Below, one piece after another: positions 25,380 through 34,823 of a stretch of 64,000 bases of DNA. Each line of letters opens with the position of its first letter. Within the stretch, counting starts at the first letter, position 1. Below the pieces are notes generated by a model that did no database searches, was not told the DNA's origin, and was given only the letters and a program-made list of their open reading frames with translations. Where the stretch lies: NCBI GenBank assembly GCA_964611345.1, contig CAZSYU010000013.1:1-64000 (forward strand). The letters are read 5' to 3'. The stretch is from JALZVT01 sp964611345. Lineage in GTDB: Bacteria; Pseudomonadota; Gammaproteobacteria; Pseudomonadales; Azotimanducaceae. Position numbers and translations under genes: made by a program.

Positions 25380-26339
25380 ATGGCCGAACCGCCGACTCCA
25401 ATGGATCCCAATTCCGCTGACTCCGCTGATCAACCAGCAGAGGTGCAGAGTGCTCGGGATTTGGTACGTGAGATAATCTTTGAGGCCGACACTCCGGCCG
25501 GTGCCGCCTTTGATGTCGGCCTGATTATCTGCATTGTGCTGAGTGTGGGTGTGGTACTGCTTGATACGGTGCCGGACATTCACGCTAGCTACGGCGGCTT
25601 GCTGTACGCGCTGGAGTGGGTGTTCACCCTGTTTTTTACTGCTGAATACGCACTGCGGTTGTGGAGTATCAACAACCGAATGCTGTACGCCAAAAGTTTC
25701 TACGGTCTGGTCGATCTCGGCAGTATTTTGCCGACTTACCTCAGTTTGTTCATTCCCGGCGCCCAGTCGTTCCTGGTGATTCGCATTCTGCGGGTGCTGC
25801 GGGTGTTTCGGGTATTACGCCTTGTACAGTTTGTTGGCGAAGGCGAAGTGCTCATGACCGCGCTGGCTAACTCCCGGCGCAAGATCACCGTGTTTATCAT
25901 GACTGTGCTTGCCATGGTCGTGGTGTTTGGCTCGTTGATGTACGTCATTGAGGGTCCGGATACCGGCTTCACCAGCATTCCCAAAAGCATCTACTGGGCC
26001 ATTGTGACCCTCACTACCGTGGGTTATGGCGATCTGACTCCGGCCACCCCACTGGGTCAGGGCATTGCATCGCTCGTGATGATAATGGGCTACGGGGTGA
26101 TTGCGGTGCCAACAGGCATTGTCACTACGGAGCTTGGGGAGGCGAGCCGGGCGCGTGCTAACACTCGTACCTGTCCAGAATGCTCCGCCGAGGGACATAG
26201 AATGGAGGCCTCGTTCTGCTTCCGCTGCGGATCCCCGCTGTATCGGCGGGTGCTGGACGAAGAGCATCGAGACGCGGCCTCGTTGAGCGACTCGCCAGAC
26301 GCCCCTGCAGCTTCTGCCCCGCCCGACTTGCTGGGCTAG
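25380..26339 (+). CDS. voltage-gated-type K+ channel with C-terminal zinc ribbon
   Basis: 319 residues, six membrane segments. S4 has Arg at every third position (RILRVLRVFRVLRLV), the selectivity filter is TLTTVGYGDL, and S6 contains a Gly-rich hinge. The cytoplasmic tail carries a CPEC...CFRCG zinc ribbon (about residues 264-285), found also in related bacterial channels. Potassium selectivity follows from TVGYGD. The ATG at 25380 is preferred to a TTG at 25350. Confidence 0.93.
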   Translation: MAEPPTPMDPNSADSADQPAEVQSARDLVREIIFEADTPAGAAFDVGLIICIVLSVGVVLLDTVPDIHASYGGLLYALEWVFTLFFTAEYALRLWSINNRMLYAKSFYGLVDLGSILPTYLSLFIPGAQSFLVIRILRVLRVFRVLRLVQFVGEGEVLMTALANSRRKITVFIMTVLAMVVVFGSLMYVIEGPDTGFTSIPKSIYWAIVTLTTVGYGDLTPATPLGQGIASLVMIMGYGVIAVPTGIVTTELGEASRARANTRTCPECSAEGHRMEASFCFRCGSPLYRRVLDEEHRDAASLSDSPDAPAASAPPDLLG

Positions 26340-26422
26340 GGCGTCTCTGTGCCTCGCGTGGTGGGCTGATTTGAGGCAAAATGACGGGCCTTCCTCACTT
26401 CAGATCAGCCGGAGTTCGCGCT

Positions 26423-29104
26423 ATGAGCCTGGATACCTACAATTGCCGCAGAACCCTCACCGCGGGCGGCAAAGAATACGATTACTACAGCCTGCCAGAA
26501 GCCGAAAAAGCCGGTATCGGGGACCTTAGCCGGCTGCCGGTGTCGCTCAAGATTCTGCTCGAGAACCTGTTGCGGTTTGAGGATAACAACACCGTCAAAA
26601 TCGCTGACATTAAAACTCTGGGTGACGCGGTGGCGAATCCACCGGGTGCCGAAGAAATCGCCTACCGTCCGGCACGGGTGCTTATGCAGGACTTCACGGG
26701 GGTTCCGGGCGTGGCTGATTTGGCCGCCATGCGCTCCGCCGTCGTTGCCGCTGGGCACGATCCGAGCATTATTAATCCGCTGTCGCCCGTCGATCTTGTG
26801 ATTGACCACTCGGTGATGGTTGATGAATTTGGCAGCGACGATGCCTTTGAAGCGAACGTTGCGATTGAGATGGAACGTAACCGCGAGCGCTATCGGTTTT
26901 TGCGCTGGGGCCAGCAAGCGTTTGATAACTTTCGCGTCGTGCCACCGGGCACGGGTATCTGCCACCAGGTAAACCTTGAGTATCTGGCCAAAGCGGTTTG
27001 GACCAAAGAAGAAAACGGCCGCACCATTGCCTATCCCGATACGTTGGTAGGTACTGATTCGCACACCACCATGATCAATGGTCTGGGTGTACTCGGCTGG
27101 GGTGTGGGTGGCATCGAGGCCGAAGCGGCCATGCTCGGCCAGCCCATTTCCATGCTCATTCCTGAGGTGGTCGGCTTTCGCCTGACGGGTAAGTTGAATG
27201 ACGGTATCACTGCGACCGACCTCGTGCTGCGAGTGGTTGAGATGCTTCGTGCCCACGGTGTAGTTGGCAAGTTTGTCGAGTTCTGCGGCAATGGCCTCGA
27301 TGAGCTGTCGCTGGCGGATCGCGCCACCATCGCCAACATGGCACCGGAGTATGGCGCAACTTGCGGCTTCTTCCCGATTGATTCCGAAACCATTAACTAC
27401 CTGCGGTTGTCTGACCGCCCGGCCGAAACCGTTGCGTTGGTCGAAGAATATTCCAAGGCGCAGGGTATGTGGCGCGATGCGGATACGCCGGAAGCCTCTT
27501 ATGCGGCGCTGCTTGAGCTCGATCTCGGTTCGGTTGTACCAAGTCTTGCCGGCCCCAAGCTGCCACACGACCGTGTCGCAATGACGGATATGAAAACTGC
27601 GTTTAACGATGCGCTCGATTTACAGGGCCGGGAGAAAACCAAAGACGTTGAGGTTGCCGTTGCTGGTGCCGACTATTCGTTGTCCCATGGCGATGTCGTG
27701 ATCGCTGCGATCACATCCTGTACCAACACTTCTAATCCTGCGGTAATGCTGGGCGCGGGTTTGGTGGCTCAAAAAGCATTGGCGCACGGTTTGACGGTGA
27801 AGCCCTGGGTGAAGACCTCGCTTGCGCCGGGCTCCAAAGTGGTTACCGAGTATCTTGAAAAGACCGGTTTGCAGGATGCGCTGGACGCCACGGGCTTCAA
27901 TCTTGTTGGTTATGGCTGCACCACCTGTATTGGTAACTCTGGCCCACTGCCTGACAACATTTCCAAAGCCATTACCGAAGGCGATCTCGTGGTGTCGTCC
28001 GTGCTCTCTGGCAATCGCAACTTTGAGGGCCGGGTGCATCAGGAAGTTCGCACTAACTGGCTCGCATCGCCGCCATTGGTGGTTGCGTACGCATTTGCCG
28101 GTACGACCCGAATCAACCTCGAAACCGACCCCATCGGAACCGGTAAAAATGGCGAAGACGTCTTCCTGAAAGACATTTGGCCGTCATCAAAAGAAGTTGC
28201 CACTGTGGTCGCGCAGGTATCTGCCGATATGTTCGATCGCCAGTACGCGGACGTGTTTTCTGGCCCACCTGAGTGGCAGGCGATCAAGATTGATCAGTCG
28301 GGCACTTACGGCTGGGAAGAATCTACCTACATTAAACAACCGCCATTCTTTAGTGTGGGCGACGATATAGATCAGAGCCCGGAAATTTCTGGTGCCCGTT
28401 TGCTTGCAGTGCTGGGTGACTCGGTAACCACCGACCACATTTCACCTGCCGGTGCGATACAGCCTGTTAGTCCCGCCGGTGAGTACCTGCAGCAGGCGGC
28501 GGTAGATGTTGATGATTTCAACTCCTACGGTTCGCGCCGTGGTAACCACGAAGTGATGATGCGCGGTACCTTTGCAAACATTCGTATTAAAAACGAAATG
28601 GTGCCCGGCGTTGAAGGCGGTTACACAAAGCACATTCCATCGGGTGATCAGCTCAGCATTTATGATGCTGCGGTTCGTTACGAAGGTGAGAACACGCCGC
28701 TGGTTGTGGTCGCAGGTAAAGAATACGGCACGGGTTCAAGTCGCGACTGGGCGGCCAAAGGTACGCGCCTGCTGGGTGTGAAAGCCGTTATCGCTGAGAG
28801 CTTCGAGCGGATTCACCGTTCAAACCTGATTGGTATGGGTGTTCTGCCATTGGTGTTTAAAGACGGTGAAGGGCGCAAATCGCTCGGTTTGACGGGTGAC
28901 GAGATCGTCGACATCAACCTGCCGAAAGGTGTGAAAGACCTGTCACCTAGACAGGATGTTGAAGTCACGATCAAGCGGGCGGATGGCTCTACTGCAAACA
29001 CCATGGCAATGAGCCGACTCGATACCGATAACGAGATCGAGTACTTTAAGAGCGGTGGCATTCTGCAGTACGTGCTGAATAACCTGGTTGCCCAGGCGAG
29101 CTAA
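26423..29104 (+). CDS. acnA: aconitate hydratase A
   Basis: 893 residues, the AcnA/IRP-type monomer. The three Cys ligands of the 4Fe-4S cluster are in TSCTNTSNP and GCTTCIGNSGPL; the C-terminal swivel domain has GKEYGTGSSRDWAAKG. It interconverts citrate and isocitrate in the TCA cycle. GGAG lies 9 nt before the ATG at 26423, which was preferred to an in-frame start at 26381. The HAD gene follows 37 bp later. Confidence 0.96.
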   Translation: MSLDTYNCRRTLTAGGKEYDYYSLPEAEKAGIGDLSRLPVSLKILLENLLRFEDNNTVKIADIKTLGDAVANPPGAEEIAYRPARVLMQDFTGVPGVADLAAMRSAVVAAGHDPSIINPLSPVDLVIDHSVMVDEFGSDDAFEANVAIEMERNRERYRFLRWGQQAFDNFRVVPPGTGICHQVNLEYLAKAVWTKEENGRTIAYPDTLVGTDSHTTMINGLGVLGWGVGGIEAEAAMLGQPISMLIPEVVGFRLTGKLNDGITATDLVLRVVEMLRAHGVVGKFVEFCGNGLDELSLADRATIANMAPEYGATCGFFPIDSETINYLRLSDRPAETVALVEEYSKAQGMWRDADTPEASYAALLELDLGSVVPSLAGPKLPHDRVAMTDMKTAFNDALDLQGREKTKDVEVAVAGADYSLSHGDVVIAAITSCTNTSNPAVMLGAGLVAQKALAHGLTVKPWVKTSLAPGSKVVTEYLEKTGLQDALDATGFNLVGYGCTTCIGNSGPLPDNISKAITEGDLVVSSVLSGNRNFEGRVHQEVRTNWLASPPLVVAYAFAGTTRINLETDPIGTGKNGEDVFLKDIWPSSKEVATVVAQVSADMFDRQYADVFSGPPEWQAIKIDQSGTYGWEESTYIKQPPFFSVGDDIDQSPEISGARLLAVLGDSVTTDHISPAGAIQPVSPAGEYLQQAAVDVDDFNSYGSRRGNHEVMMRGTFANIRIKNEMVPGVEGGYTKHIPSGDQLSIYDAAVRYEGENTPLVVVAGKEYGTGSSRDWAAKGTRLLGVKAVIAESFERIHRSNLIGMGVLPLVFKDGEGRKSLGLTGDEIVDINLPKGVKDLSPRQDVEVTIKRADGSTANTMAMSRLDTDNEIEYFKSGGILQYVLNNLVAQAS

Positions 29105-29141
29105 GACAACCTGTGGGTCAAGTACACTCTGCACCGTAATA

Positions 29142-29825
29142 ATGGACGCGGCGATCCCGCTGCGTCCTGATGCGATTCTCGGCGTGCTGTTCGATATGGA
29201 TGGCTTGCTGCTCGATACGGAGCGTTTGTATACGGCAGCCTTCGAGCAAGCTTGTGCGGAACACAGTTGGGAGATACGCCATGATGTTTGGGCGCGATGC
29301 GTTGGTACGACGGACGAGCGTTCCCAGGAAATTTTGAGGGCGGGATTCGGCCCTGATTTTCCTTTAAAAGAAGTGCGGGTTCGATTTGCTGAAATAGCCA
29401 GCGAGCTGCATTCGAAAAGCTTGCGGCCGATGCCCGGCGCGGTTGCGCTGCTTACCAAGCTGCGCGAATGGCGCATGCCTATTGGATTAGTGACGTCAAC
29501 GAATCGGGTGGGTGCTGGTATCAAAATACGTCGCTGTGGGCTTGATAAGTACTTCACCGCGCGCGTCTGTGGTGGCGAGGTGCGTCAGGGCAAGCCATCT
29601 CCGGACCCCTTTGTGTTGGGGGCCCGCCTGCTTGGATTGGCGCCGGCGAATACACTGGTGCTGGAGGATTCCAACAATGGTGTTCGCGCCGGCGTGAGCG
29701 CGGGTGCTCAGGTGATTCAGATACCCGACACGGTCGAGCCCGATCCGAACATCGTTGCGCTGGGTCACACTATTCACTCGAGTTTGCAACAAACACTCGA
29801 AGTGTTGAGCGCTTCCATGATCTGA
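29142..29825 (+). CDS. HAD-superfamily phosphatase/phosphoglucomutase-like hydrolase
   Basis: 227 residues. Motif I is FDMDGLLLDTE, motif II VTSTNRV, motif III GKPSPDPF and motif IV LEDSNNGVRAG, the layout of the subfamily I cap phosphatases (Gph/YcjU-like). The first Asp forms the phospho-aspartate. Substrate not predictable. It follows acnA by 37 bp and could be cotranscribed. The ATG at 29142 has no strong SD. Confidence 0.9.
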   Translation: MDAAIPLRPDAILGVLFDMDGLLLDTERLYTAAFEQACAEHSWEIRHDVWARCVGTTDERSQEILRAGFGPDFPLKEVRVRFAEIASELHSKSLRPMPGAVALLTKLREWRMPIGLVTSTNRVGAGIKIRRCGLDKYFTARVCGGEVRQGKPSPDPFVLGARLLGLAPANTLVLEDSNNGVRAGVSAGAQVIQIPDTVEPDPNIVALGHTIHSSLQQTLEVLSASMI

Positions 29826-29872
29826 ACTCTCGTGCTTGCTCTAATGAAATCAGGGAGTGAGCACGAGAGTTC
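29824..29872. promoter_or_regulatory. 13-bp inverted repeat spanning the HAD stop and next gene start
   Basis: GAACTCTCGTGCT (29824-29836) pairs exactly with AGCACGAGAGTTC (29860-29872) around a 23-nt loop. It covers the HAD stop codon and ends 3 nt before the ATG of the repeat-rich basic protein, so folding would mask that ribosome binding region. No T run follows. Confidence 0.5.
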
Positions 29873-29875
29873 GGA

Positions 29876-30216
29876 ATGATCAATCGGGAAGACAGCACGC
29901 TGATTGCGCGCGAACGCCGTAATCGTAGTGCGGATCAAAAGACGGCTAAGCGCGCCGCGCGAGCGCCCGTGGAGACCAGTACTTCCNNNNNNNNNNNNNN
30001 NNNNNNNNNNNNNNNNNNNNNNNNNNNNNNNNNNNNNNNNNNNNNNNNNNNNNNNNNNNNNNNNNNNNNNNNNNNNNNNNNNNNNNGGATCAAAAGACGG
30101 CTAAGCGCGCCGCGCGAGCGCCCGTGGAGACCAGTACTTCCCTGCGAGAAACCACCAAGCGCAATGCACACAGTACCACCTCATCGCCAAAGAGAGCAGC
30201 CAAAGGCGAGCCTTAA
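29876..30216 (+). CDS. small basic repeat-containing protein (assembly gap inside)
   Basis: The frame from ATG 29876 reads MINREDSTLIARERRNRSAD then the Lys/Arg/Ala-rich DQKTAKRAARAPVETSTS. Beyond the 100-N gap the same unit recurs, followed by LRETTKRNAHSTTSSPKRAA and a stop at 30214-30216. The two sides are in the same frame only if the true gap is 2 mod 3, so the 100-N placeholder breaks it. Composition resembles histone H1-like or disordered nucleic-acid-binding proteins (inference). No family recognised. Coding status is supported by the preserved frame of the repeat and composition, not by homology. Confidence 0.5.
29932..30141 (+). repeat. Tandem repeat of at least 55 bp with 100-N gap
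   Basis: The 55 bases at 29932-29986 recur exactly at 30087-30141 either side of the N run. The unit must be at least 55 bp plus any hidden spacer; copy number is unknown. Confidence 0.9.
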
Positions 30217-30321
30217 CCCCTTTTCAAACTCCTGCCCAATTCATGCCTGGAGCACACCTGTTGTGGCGAACAGCATCCTCAACCACAATCCAGTCTGAAC
30301 TAACCCAGTAGAGTACTTGCT

Positions 30322-31002
30322 GTGGCTGAGATTGATCTTTATGCGCCAGTCAAAAAATTCCTCGAAGCGCAAGGCTATGTGGTGAAAGGTGAAATCGCGG
30401 ACTGCGACGTGGTTGCAGTTCGGGGTGATGAGCCGCCCGTGGTTGTGGAGTTGAAAGACAGTCTGAATCTCGCGCTAATTCTGCAAGCGGTTGATCGCTT
30501 GCGTATAAGTAATGCCGTGTATGTGGCGTTTCGTGTTGGCAAAGGCAAGAGCGCTACATGGCGGAGCAGACACAAGCAGGTGATCAGTCTGTTTCGTCGT
30601 CTTGGTGTTGGTATTCTCACGGTCTCGGCTCGTGGCCGCGTAGAGCCCGTACTCGATCCAGCGCCGTACAAGCCCCGTGCTGACGCACCACGCAAGCGGC
30701 GCCTGCTGAAAGAGTTTGCCGAGCGCGTCGGCGATCCACACGCTGGCGGTTCGGCGTCTGGAGAACGTTTTACAGCGTATCGACAGGATGCGCTCTTGTG
30801 TGGTGAAGCGCTGGCTGCCGCCGGTGTCCTCAAGGTGAGCGAAGTACGCGAACAAACCGGTATTGACCGAGCAGGCGCCATATTCACTGATAATCACTAT
30901 GGCTGGTTTGATCGGGTAAAGCGGGGCCACTACGAGCTGTCTCCCAAAGGTCGCGAAGACGTACATAGGTGGCGGCAATTAGTCGAAGAGCAGCCCGGCT
31001 GA
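30322..31002 (+). CDS. DUF2161 family, putative PD-(D/E)XK phosphodiesterase
   Basis: 226 residues. The nuclease-like core is CDVVAVRGDEPPVVVELK (D...ExK arrangement), followed by a helical part and a C-terminal winged-helix-like end (LKVSEVREQTGIDRAGAIF). It matches the DUF2161 family; its substrate and role are unknown. It starts with GTG (30322), no strong SD. It follows the repeat-rich protein by about 105 bp. Confidence 0.8.
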   Translation: MAEIDLYAPVKKFLEAQGYVVKGEIADCDVVAVRGDEPPVVVELKDSLNLALILQAVDRLRISNAVYVAFRVGKGKSATWRSRHKQVISLFRRLGVGILTVSARGRVEPVLDPAPYKPRADAPRKRRLLKEFAERVGDPHAGGSASGERFTAYRQDALLCGEALAAAGVLKVSEVREQTGIDRAGAIFTDNHYGWFDRVKRGHYELSPKGREDVHRWRQLVEEQPG

Positions 31003-31062
31003 GCGATAGGCCGCATTGGCTACTTTGGCCGCGGTTACCTAGAATAGCCGCATTCCACTGTG

Positions 31063-31707
31063 ATGCTTGTAACCATGCGCCTTGAATTGCTTTGCCAAAC
31101 TTCGCCGGCCAGACGTGCACCCGTCAGAGCTTTGGCTTTTTGTCTGACCATCGCTCTCGCCGCCAGTGTCGCAACACCGCTGCATGCTGTGGTGCCTGGA
31201 GACGTGGCGCCTCCCTGGACGGGCGTTGACCTCATTACACAGGAGCAACACTCGTTTCCACAGGTGCTCAACGACAAACCGGCGGTGCTTATTTTTTGGG
31301 CAACCTGGTGCCCCTATTGCAAAGCCTTTATGCCTTACGTTGAAAAAATCCAGCAAGACTATGCTGCAGCGGGGGTGCAAATCATTACCTTCAACACCAA
31401 GGAACGCGGCCGCGGTGATCCGCAGGCGTATGCGCGCAACCTCGATTACCCGTTGCTCGCCATTGGCGCAGCGGATGCCATTGGTGATGCCTACGACATT
31501 GCGTTTATTCCGGGGTTGTTGGTGGTAGATGGTGAGGGCGTTATTGCCTATCGTCGGCGTAGTACGAATTTGCCAGCGGGCAAAACTGTTTCGCAGCAAT
31601 GGGACGCGGAGGTGCGTGCGGTGCTCGATGAGCTGACTCAACAATCACAACCCGCCGACGATTTGCAGAATGGTCTAGACCTACCGTCTAGAAGTACAGG
31701 GCGCTGA
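31063..31707 (+). CDS. thioredoxin-like (TlpA/ResA-type) protein, secreted
   Basis: About 214 residues. N-terminal signal peptide (ALAFCLTIALAASVATPLHA), then the thioredoxin fold with FWATWCPYCKAF (WCxxC), and cis-Pro loop IAFIPGLLVVDG. It would act as a periplasmic thiol oxidoreductase. Start is ambiguous: GTG 31060, ATG 31063 or ATG 31075, none with a good SD. Its stop overlaps the 3' end of the SLC13 transporter gene on the other strand by 20 bp. Confidence 0.88.
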   Translation: MLVTMRLELLCQTSPARRAPVRALAFCLTIALAASVATPLHAVVPGDVAPPWTGVDLITQEQHSFPQVLNDKPAVLIFWATWCPYCKAFMPYVEKIQQDYAAAGVQIITFNTKERGRGDPQAYARNLDYPLLAIGAADAIGDAYDIAFIPGLLVVDGEGVIAYRRRSTNLPAGKTVSQQWDAEVRAVLDELTQQSQPADDLQNGLDLPSRSTGR

Positions 31708-33496
31708 GTAAGAAAGTGAGCGTTAGCCACATGATGATTGTGAGTGGCAAACCCACACGGACAAAATCGGAAAAACGGTAGTTCCCCGCGCTCATTACCA
31801 ACAGATTGGTTTGATAAGCCATGGGTGTGGCGTAACTCATGTTGGCACCAAACAGCACGGCTAGCACAAACGGCTCCGCTGGCTGGTTGAGCTGGGTGGC
31901 AATGCCTACGGCGATAGGGGTGCCGATAACTGCGGCTGCATTGTTTGAGACCACATTGGTAAGAATTGCCAGCATCAGCATTAACAGCGATAGAACAACC
32001 GTTGGACTGGCGTCTACGGTTACTCCGACAAACACTGACGTAACGTAACCGGTGGCACCCGTTGTGATCAGCGCTTGGCCGAGCGCGAGACTCGCCACCA
32101 CGACAAAGTACACAGACGGGCTCACAGAGCGCAGTGCGCTCGCCATATTCAGACAGCCCGTTATCACCATAAACACGGCACCAGCCACCGCGCTAATGGC
32201 GATGGGGACGATACCAAACGCGGCGGTCAAGATGACGGTAATAAGCACTCCAAGCGCCAGCGGCGCGCGGCGTGTTTGTGGCAGATCGATGGTGGCGTCG
32301 AGTACCAAAAACTGGCCGTCCTGTTTTAGCGCAGTGACCTGTGTTGAAGGGCCTTGCACGAGCAGCACGTCACCCGGCCGCAATATGACATCGTGCAGTT
32401 CTTCTCGGGGTCGCCAGATTTCTTCTCCGGCTCGGTGCAAGGCCAGAACAGTGAGCTGATAGCGCAGCAACACCTGGGCGTAACGCAGACTGGTTTTATC
32501 CAGACTCGAACCTTGCACCACTGCGATTTCCGCAATGCTTTGGCCTTCTGCCTCCAGCGGATTTGCCTCCGAAATAACCTCCTGGTCTTCGCTTACCATG
32601 GTGGCTTGCAGTGAGTCGGCGTAGGCAATGAGATTTGACGGCGAATCCTGGACTCGCAGTCTGTCGCCGTCGCGTAACTCGACATCGGGTAGCGGCATAA
32701 GAATAGTGTTTTTACGGCGAATCCGTACTACTTTCATATCACCACCCACCAGGGCGATGGCTTCGGCCAGGGATTTGCCGATCACCGGCGAGCCTTCGTT
32801 TAAGCGCAACCGGGTATCAAACAGGCGTGGTGAATAGTCGAGTAGCTGGAACTCGCGCTGCGGCAATAAGCGCGGTGCAATAAGCCAGAGGTAAGCAACA
32901 GCGACGATACCAGCCAGCATTGCCGGCTTGGCGAAATCAAACATACCAAATTCGGTAACGCCCAGGTCGCTGGCCAGTGACACCACCAACAGATTGGTTG
33001 AGGTGCCTATGGTGGTCACCATGCCGCCGATGATGGTCGCAAAGCCCATGGGCATGAGAACGCCGTTGGGGCTTTGCCGGTTGCGCAGGCAAACGCTGAT
33101 TAGCACTGGCAACAGCAGGACAACCACCGGCGTGTTATTCACAAACGCGGACAAAATAGCGCCAACAACCAGTGTGAGGAGAAAGGTAAGGAACGCGCTC
33201 TTGGACCAGAGCGTGCCCAGCGCTCGCGCCACGGGTTGCAACGCGCCGGTATTTACCAGACCCTGACCGACCACCATAAGCGCGCAAACGGCAATGAGTG
33301 CCTCGTGCCCGAAGCCCTGGTAAAGCACCGTTGGGTCGAAGCCTGGAAACGGGAAAATGGAGAAACCCAGGGTGAGCGCGATCAGCAATCCGAGGCTGGT
33401 CATTTCCAGCGGCAGGCGATCGCGAGTAAACAGATACAGCGCTACCACCGTCAGCAGCATGACGGCGAGTGCGTGATAGTTGGGCAAGTCCGGCAC
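31688..33496 (-). CDS. SLC13/DASS-type transporter with two TrkA-C domains
   Basis: 602 residues: membrane segments at both ends with NNTPVVVLLLP and SNNAAAVIGTPIAV (the two SNT/NNT signature hairpins) and a central cytoplasmic part with two TrkA-C (RCK_C) domains. Family members move dicarboxylates, sulfate or other anions with Na+; the substrate is not predictable. It follows the MscS gene by 109 bp in the same direction. Confidence 0.9.
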   Translation of the reverse strand: MPDLPNYHALAVMLLTVVALYLFTRDRLPLEMTSLGLLIALTLGFSIFPFPGFDPTVLYQGFGHEALIAVCALMVVGQGLVNTGALQPVARALGTLWSKSAFLTFLLTLVVGAILSAFVNNTPVVVLLLPVLISVCLRNRQSPNGVLMPMGFATIIGGMVTTIGTSTNLLVVSLASDLGVTEFGMFDFAKPAMLAGIVAVAYLWLIAPRLLPQREFQLLDYSPRLFDTRLRLNEGSPVIGKSLAEAIALVGGDMKVVRIRRKNTILMPLPDVELRDGDRLRVQDSPSNLIAYADSLQATMVSEDQEVISEANPLEAEGQSIAEIAVVQGSSLDKTSLRYAQVLLRYQLTVLALHRAGEEIWRPREELHDVILRPGDVLLVQGPSTQVTALKQDGQFLVLDATIDLPQTRRAPLALGVLITVILTAAFGIVPIAISAVAGAVFMVITGCLNMASALRSVSPSVYFVVVASLALGQALITTGATGYVTSVFVGVTVDASPTVVLSLLMLMLAILTNVVSNNAAAVIGTPIAVGIATQLNQPAEPFVLAVLFGANMSYATPMAYQTNLLVMSAGNYRFSDFVRVGLPLTIIMWLTLTFLLSALYF

Positions 33497-33605
33497 TAGA
33501 AAAGCGGCTTAAAACGTCCTCGAATTAAGTCCGGAGTGTACGGTAATTCAGCCGCTTTTGGGGTCGGCTGAGGGGTTGAAGTTGGCGTGATTCGGTGCTT
33601 GGTAA

Positions 33606-34673
33606 TCAGTCCTCAGGCGGGGTTTCGTTGGCCAGTAGAGCGTCCAGGGCCTCGATTTGTTTGGTGCGCCAGGTTACTTCCATGGTCTGTTGTTGTTGGG
33701 TGCTGGGATCGGTGTCTTCGTCCGTGGTGGCGATTTTCTCTTTGAGAGCTTCCAGCTCTTCAGCCAGCTGGCCGCGCTGGTAGCGCAGTTTTTCCACGCG
33801 CGAGGCGAGTTCGGCCTTATCAAACATCAGTTTTTCGGCGCTCGAGAGTTGTGCTTCTGTGTCGTCTTCGCCACCGTAGTAGCGCGACGGCATCACCGGG
33901 TGATCGGTTGGAACGGGCCGCTGATTCATAAAGTTAGGTGACACTATTTCCACGCCACCCTCGTGCAGTGCGTCAAGCACTTTGACGCGCAGAGTAGTTC
34001 GCTTGCTGACCATGCTTTCGACGTCTGCCAGGAAGCCGGACACTCGGTAGTTGATGGAGAAATCCCCGAGGGCGGTGACCTGCACAAAGCAATCTTTCAG
34101 CTCAGCGGCCTCGCCCGCTGCAATCAGTAGCTTGCTCACTCTGCGTCGGTGCACGTCGTAACCCAGTGAAACATCACACGACACCAGGGTGCCCGAAGAA
34201 CGAACTACCCGATATGGGTTGCTGATGAGATACAAGTTCGGCAGCGTGACGAGGTCTCGATCTTCGGTCTGAATCTCGGTGTGCAGCAGAGACTTCTCTG
34301 TGACGCGCCCGAAGTGGTTGTCGATACGCAGGAAATCACCGGCTCGAAAACTGCCTACGGCCTTTAGCATCAGGCCGGACATGGCGTTGGATGCGAAGTT
34401 GGTGGAAGCCAGCGCAATCACCGCGGTGAGTACGAGACCAAACAGGCTAATGAGCTGACCCTGGGTTTCGTCCTCGAACGGCAACACTAGCAACATGATG
34501 ATAATCGCCACGACCGTTGCAATGATGAGGGCGACCTGGCGCGATAAGCGGCCATCCGAATGGTCAGGCCAGGTGCGGCGGATTAGCCAGAATGCGAGAC
34601 CCGTGGCGACAATCACGCCGATTAGAGGACCCAGCCAATAGCTGATAACTTTTAGGTAGGGGAGGACATCCAT
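33606..34673 (-). CDS. MscS family mechanosensitive ion channel
   Basis: 355 residues. Three predicted N-terminal membrane helices with the pore-lining GLVLTAVIALASTNFASNAMSGLML, then the beta domain (FRAGDFLRIDNHFGRVTEKSLLHTEIQTEDRDLVTLPN) and a C-terminal coiled coil (LASRVEKLRYQRGQLAEELEALKEKI). It releases solutes under osmotic downshock. Start ATG 34673; a divergent thrS leader lies 80 bp away. Confidence 0.92.
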   Translation of the reverse strand: MDVLPYLKVISYWLGPLIGVIVATGLAFWLIRRTWPDHSDGRLSRQVALIIATVVAIIIMLLVLPFEDETQGQLISLFGLVLTAVIALASTNFASNAMSGLMLKAVGSFRAGDFLRIDNHFGRVTEKSLLHTEIQTEDRDLVTLPNLYLISNPYRVVRSSGTLVSCDVSLGYDVHRRRVSKLLIAAGEAAELKDCFVQVTALGDFSINYRVSGFLADVESMVSKRTTLRVKVLDALHEGGVEIVSPNFMNQRPVPTDHPVMPSRYYGGEDDTEAQLSSAEKLMFDKAELASRVEKLRYQRGQLAEELEALKEKIATTDEDTDPSTQQQQTMEVTWRTKQIEALDALLANETPPED

Positions 34674-34717
34674 CGCGTTAGCTTACTCTTTCTGTGACCG
34701 TTTCTGTGACGGGATGC

Positions 34718-34748
34718 TTGCAAACGGTGCGCAGGCACCTATTATACT
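34718..34748 (+). promoter_or_regulatory. Candidate thrS promoter
   Basis: TTGCAA at 34718-34723 and TATTAT at 34740-34745 (16-nt spacer), or TATACT at 34743-34748 (19-nt spacer). Transcription would start around 34752-34755, only 0-3 nt before the leader ATG, so the leader peptide could be translated without an SD. Confidence 0.5.
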
Positions 34749-34754
34749 GGCGTT

Positions 34755-34823
34755 ATGAATATCGCAAATCACTCATGCAGTCGTCACTTTGAGACGACCG
34801 GGACCACAACTAGCACCTGCTAG
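34755..34823 (+). CDS. thrS leader peptide, threonine-rich
   Basis: A 22-residue ORF that ends ETTGTTTSTC, with six Thr codons in eight (ACG, ACC, then ACC, ACA, ACT and ACC) just before the TAG. A Thr-codon run upstream of a Thr-tRNA synthetase gene is the hallmark of a transcription-attenuation leader. No SD is present; see the promoter entry. The first hairpin of the leader covers the Thr codons and the stop. It is too short for ordinary gene calling. Evidence is in the sequence; function is inferred. Confidence 0.85.
   Translation: MNIANHSCSRHFETTGTTTSTC

Noticed and set aside
26405..27568. Long minus-strand ORF inside acnA
   Set aside because: It is antisense to a clear aconitase, has no family features, and its length follows from the codon bias of the sense gene.
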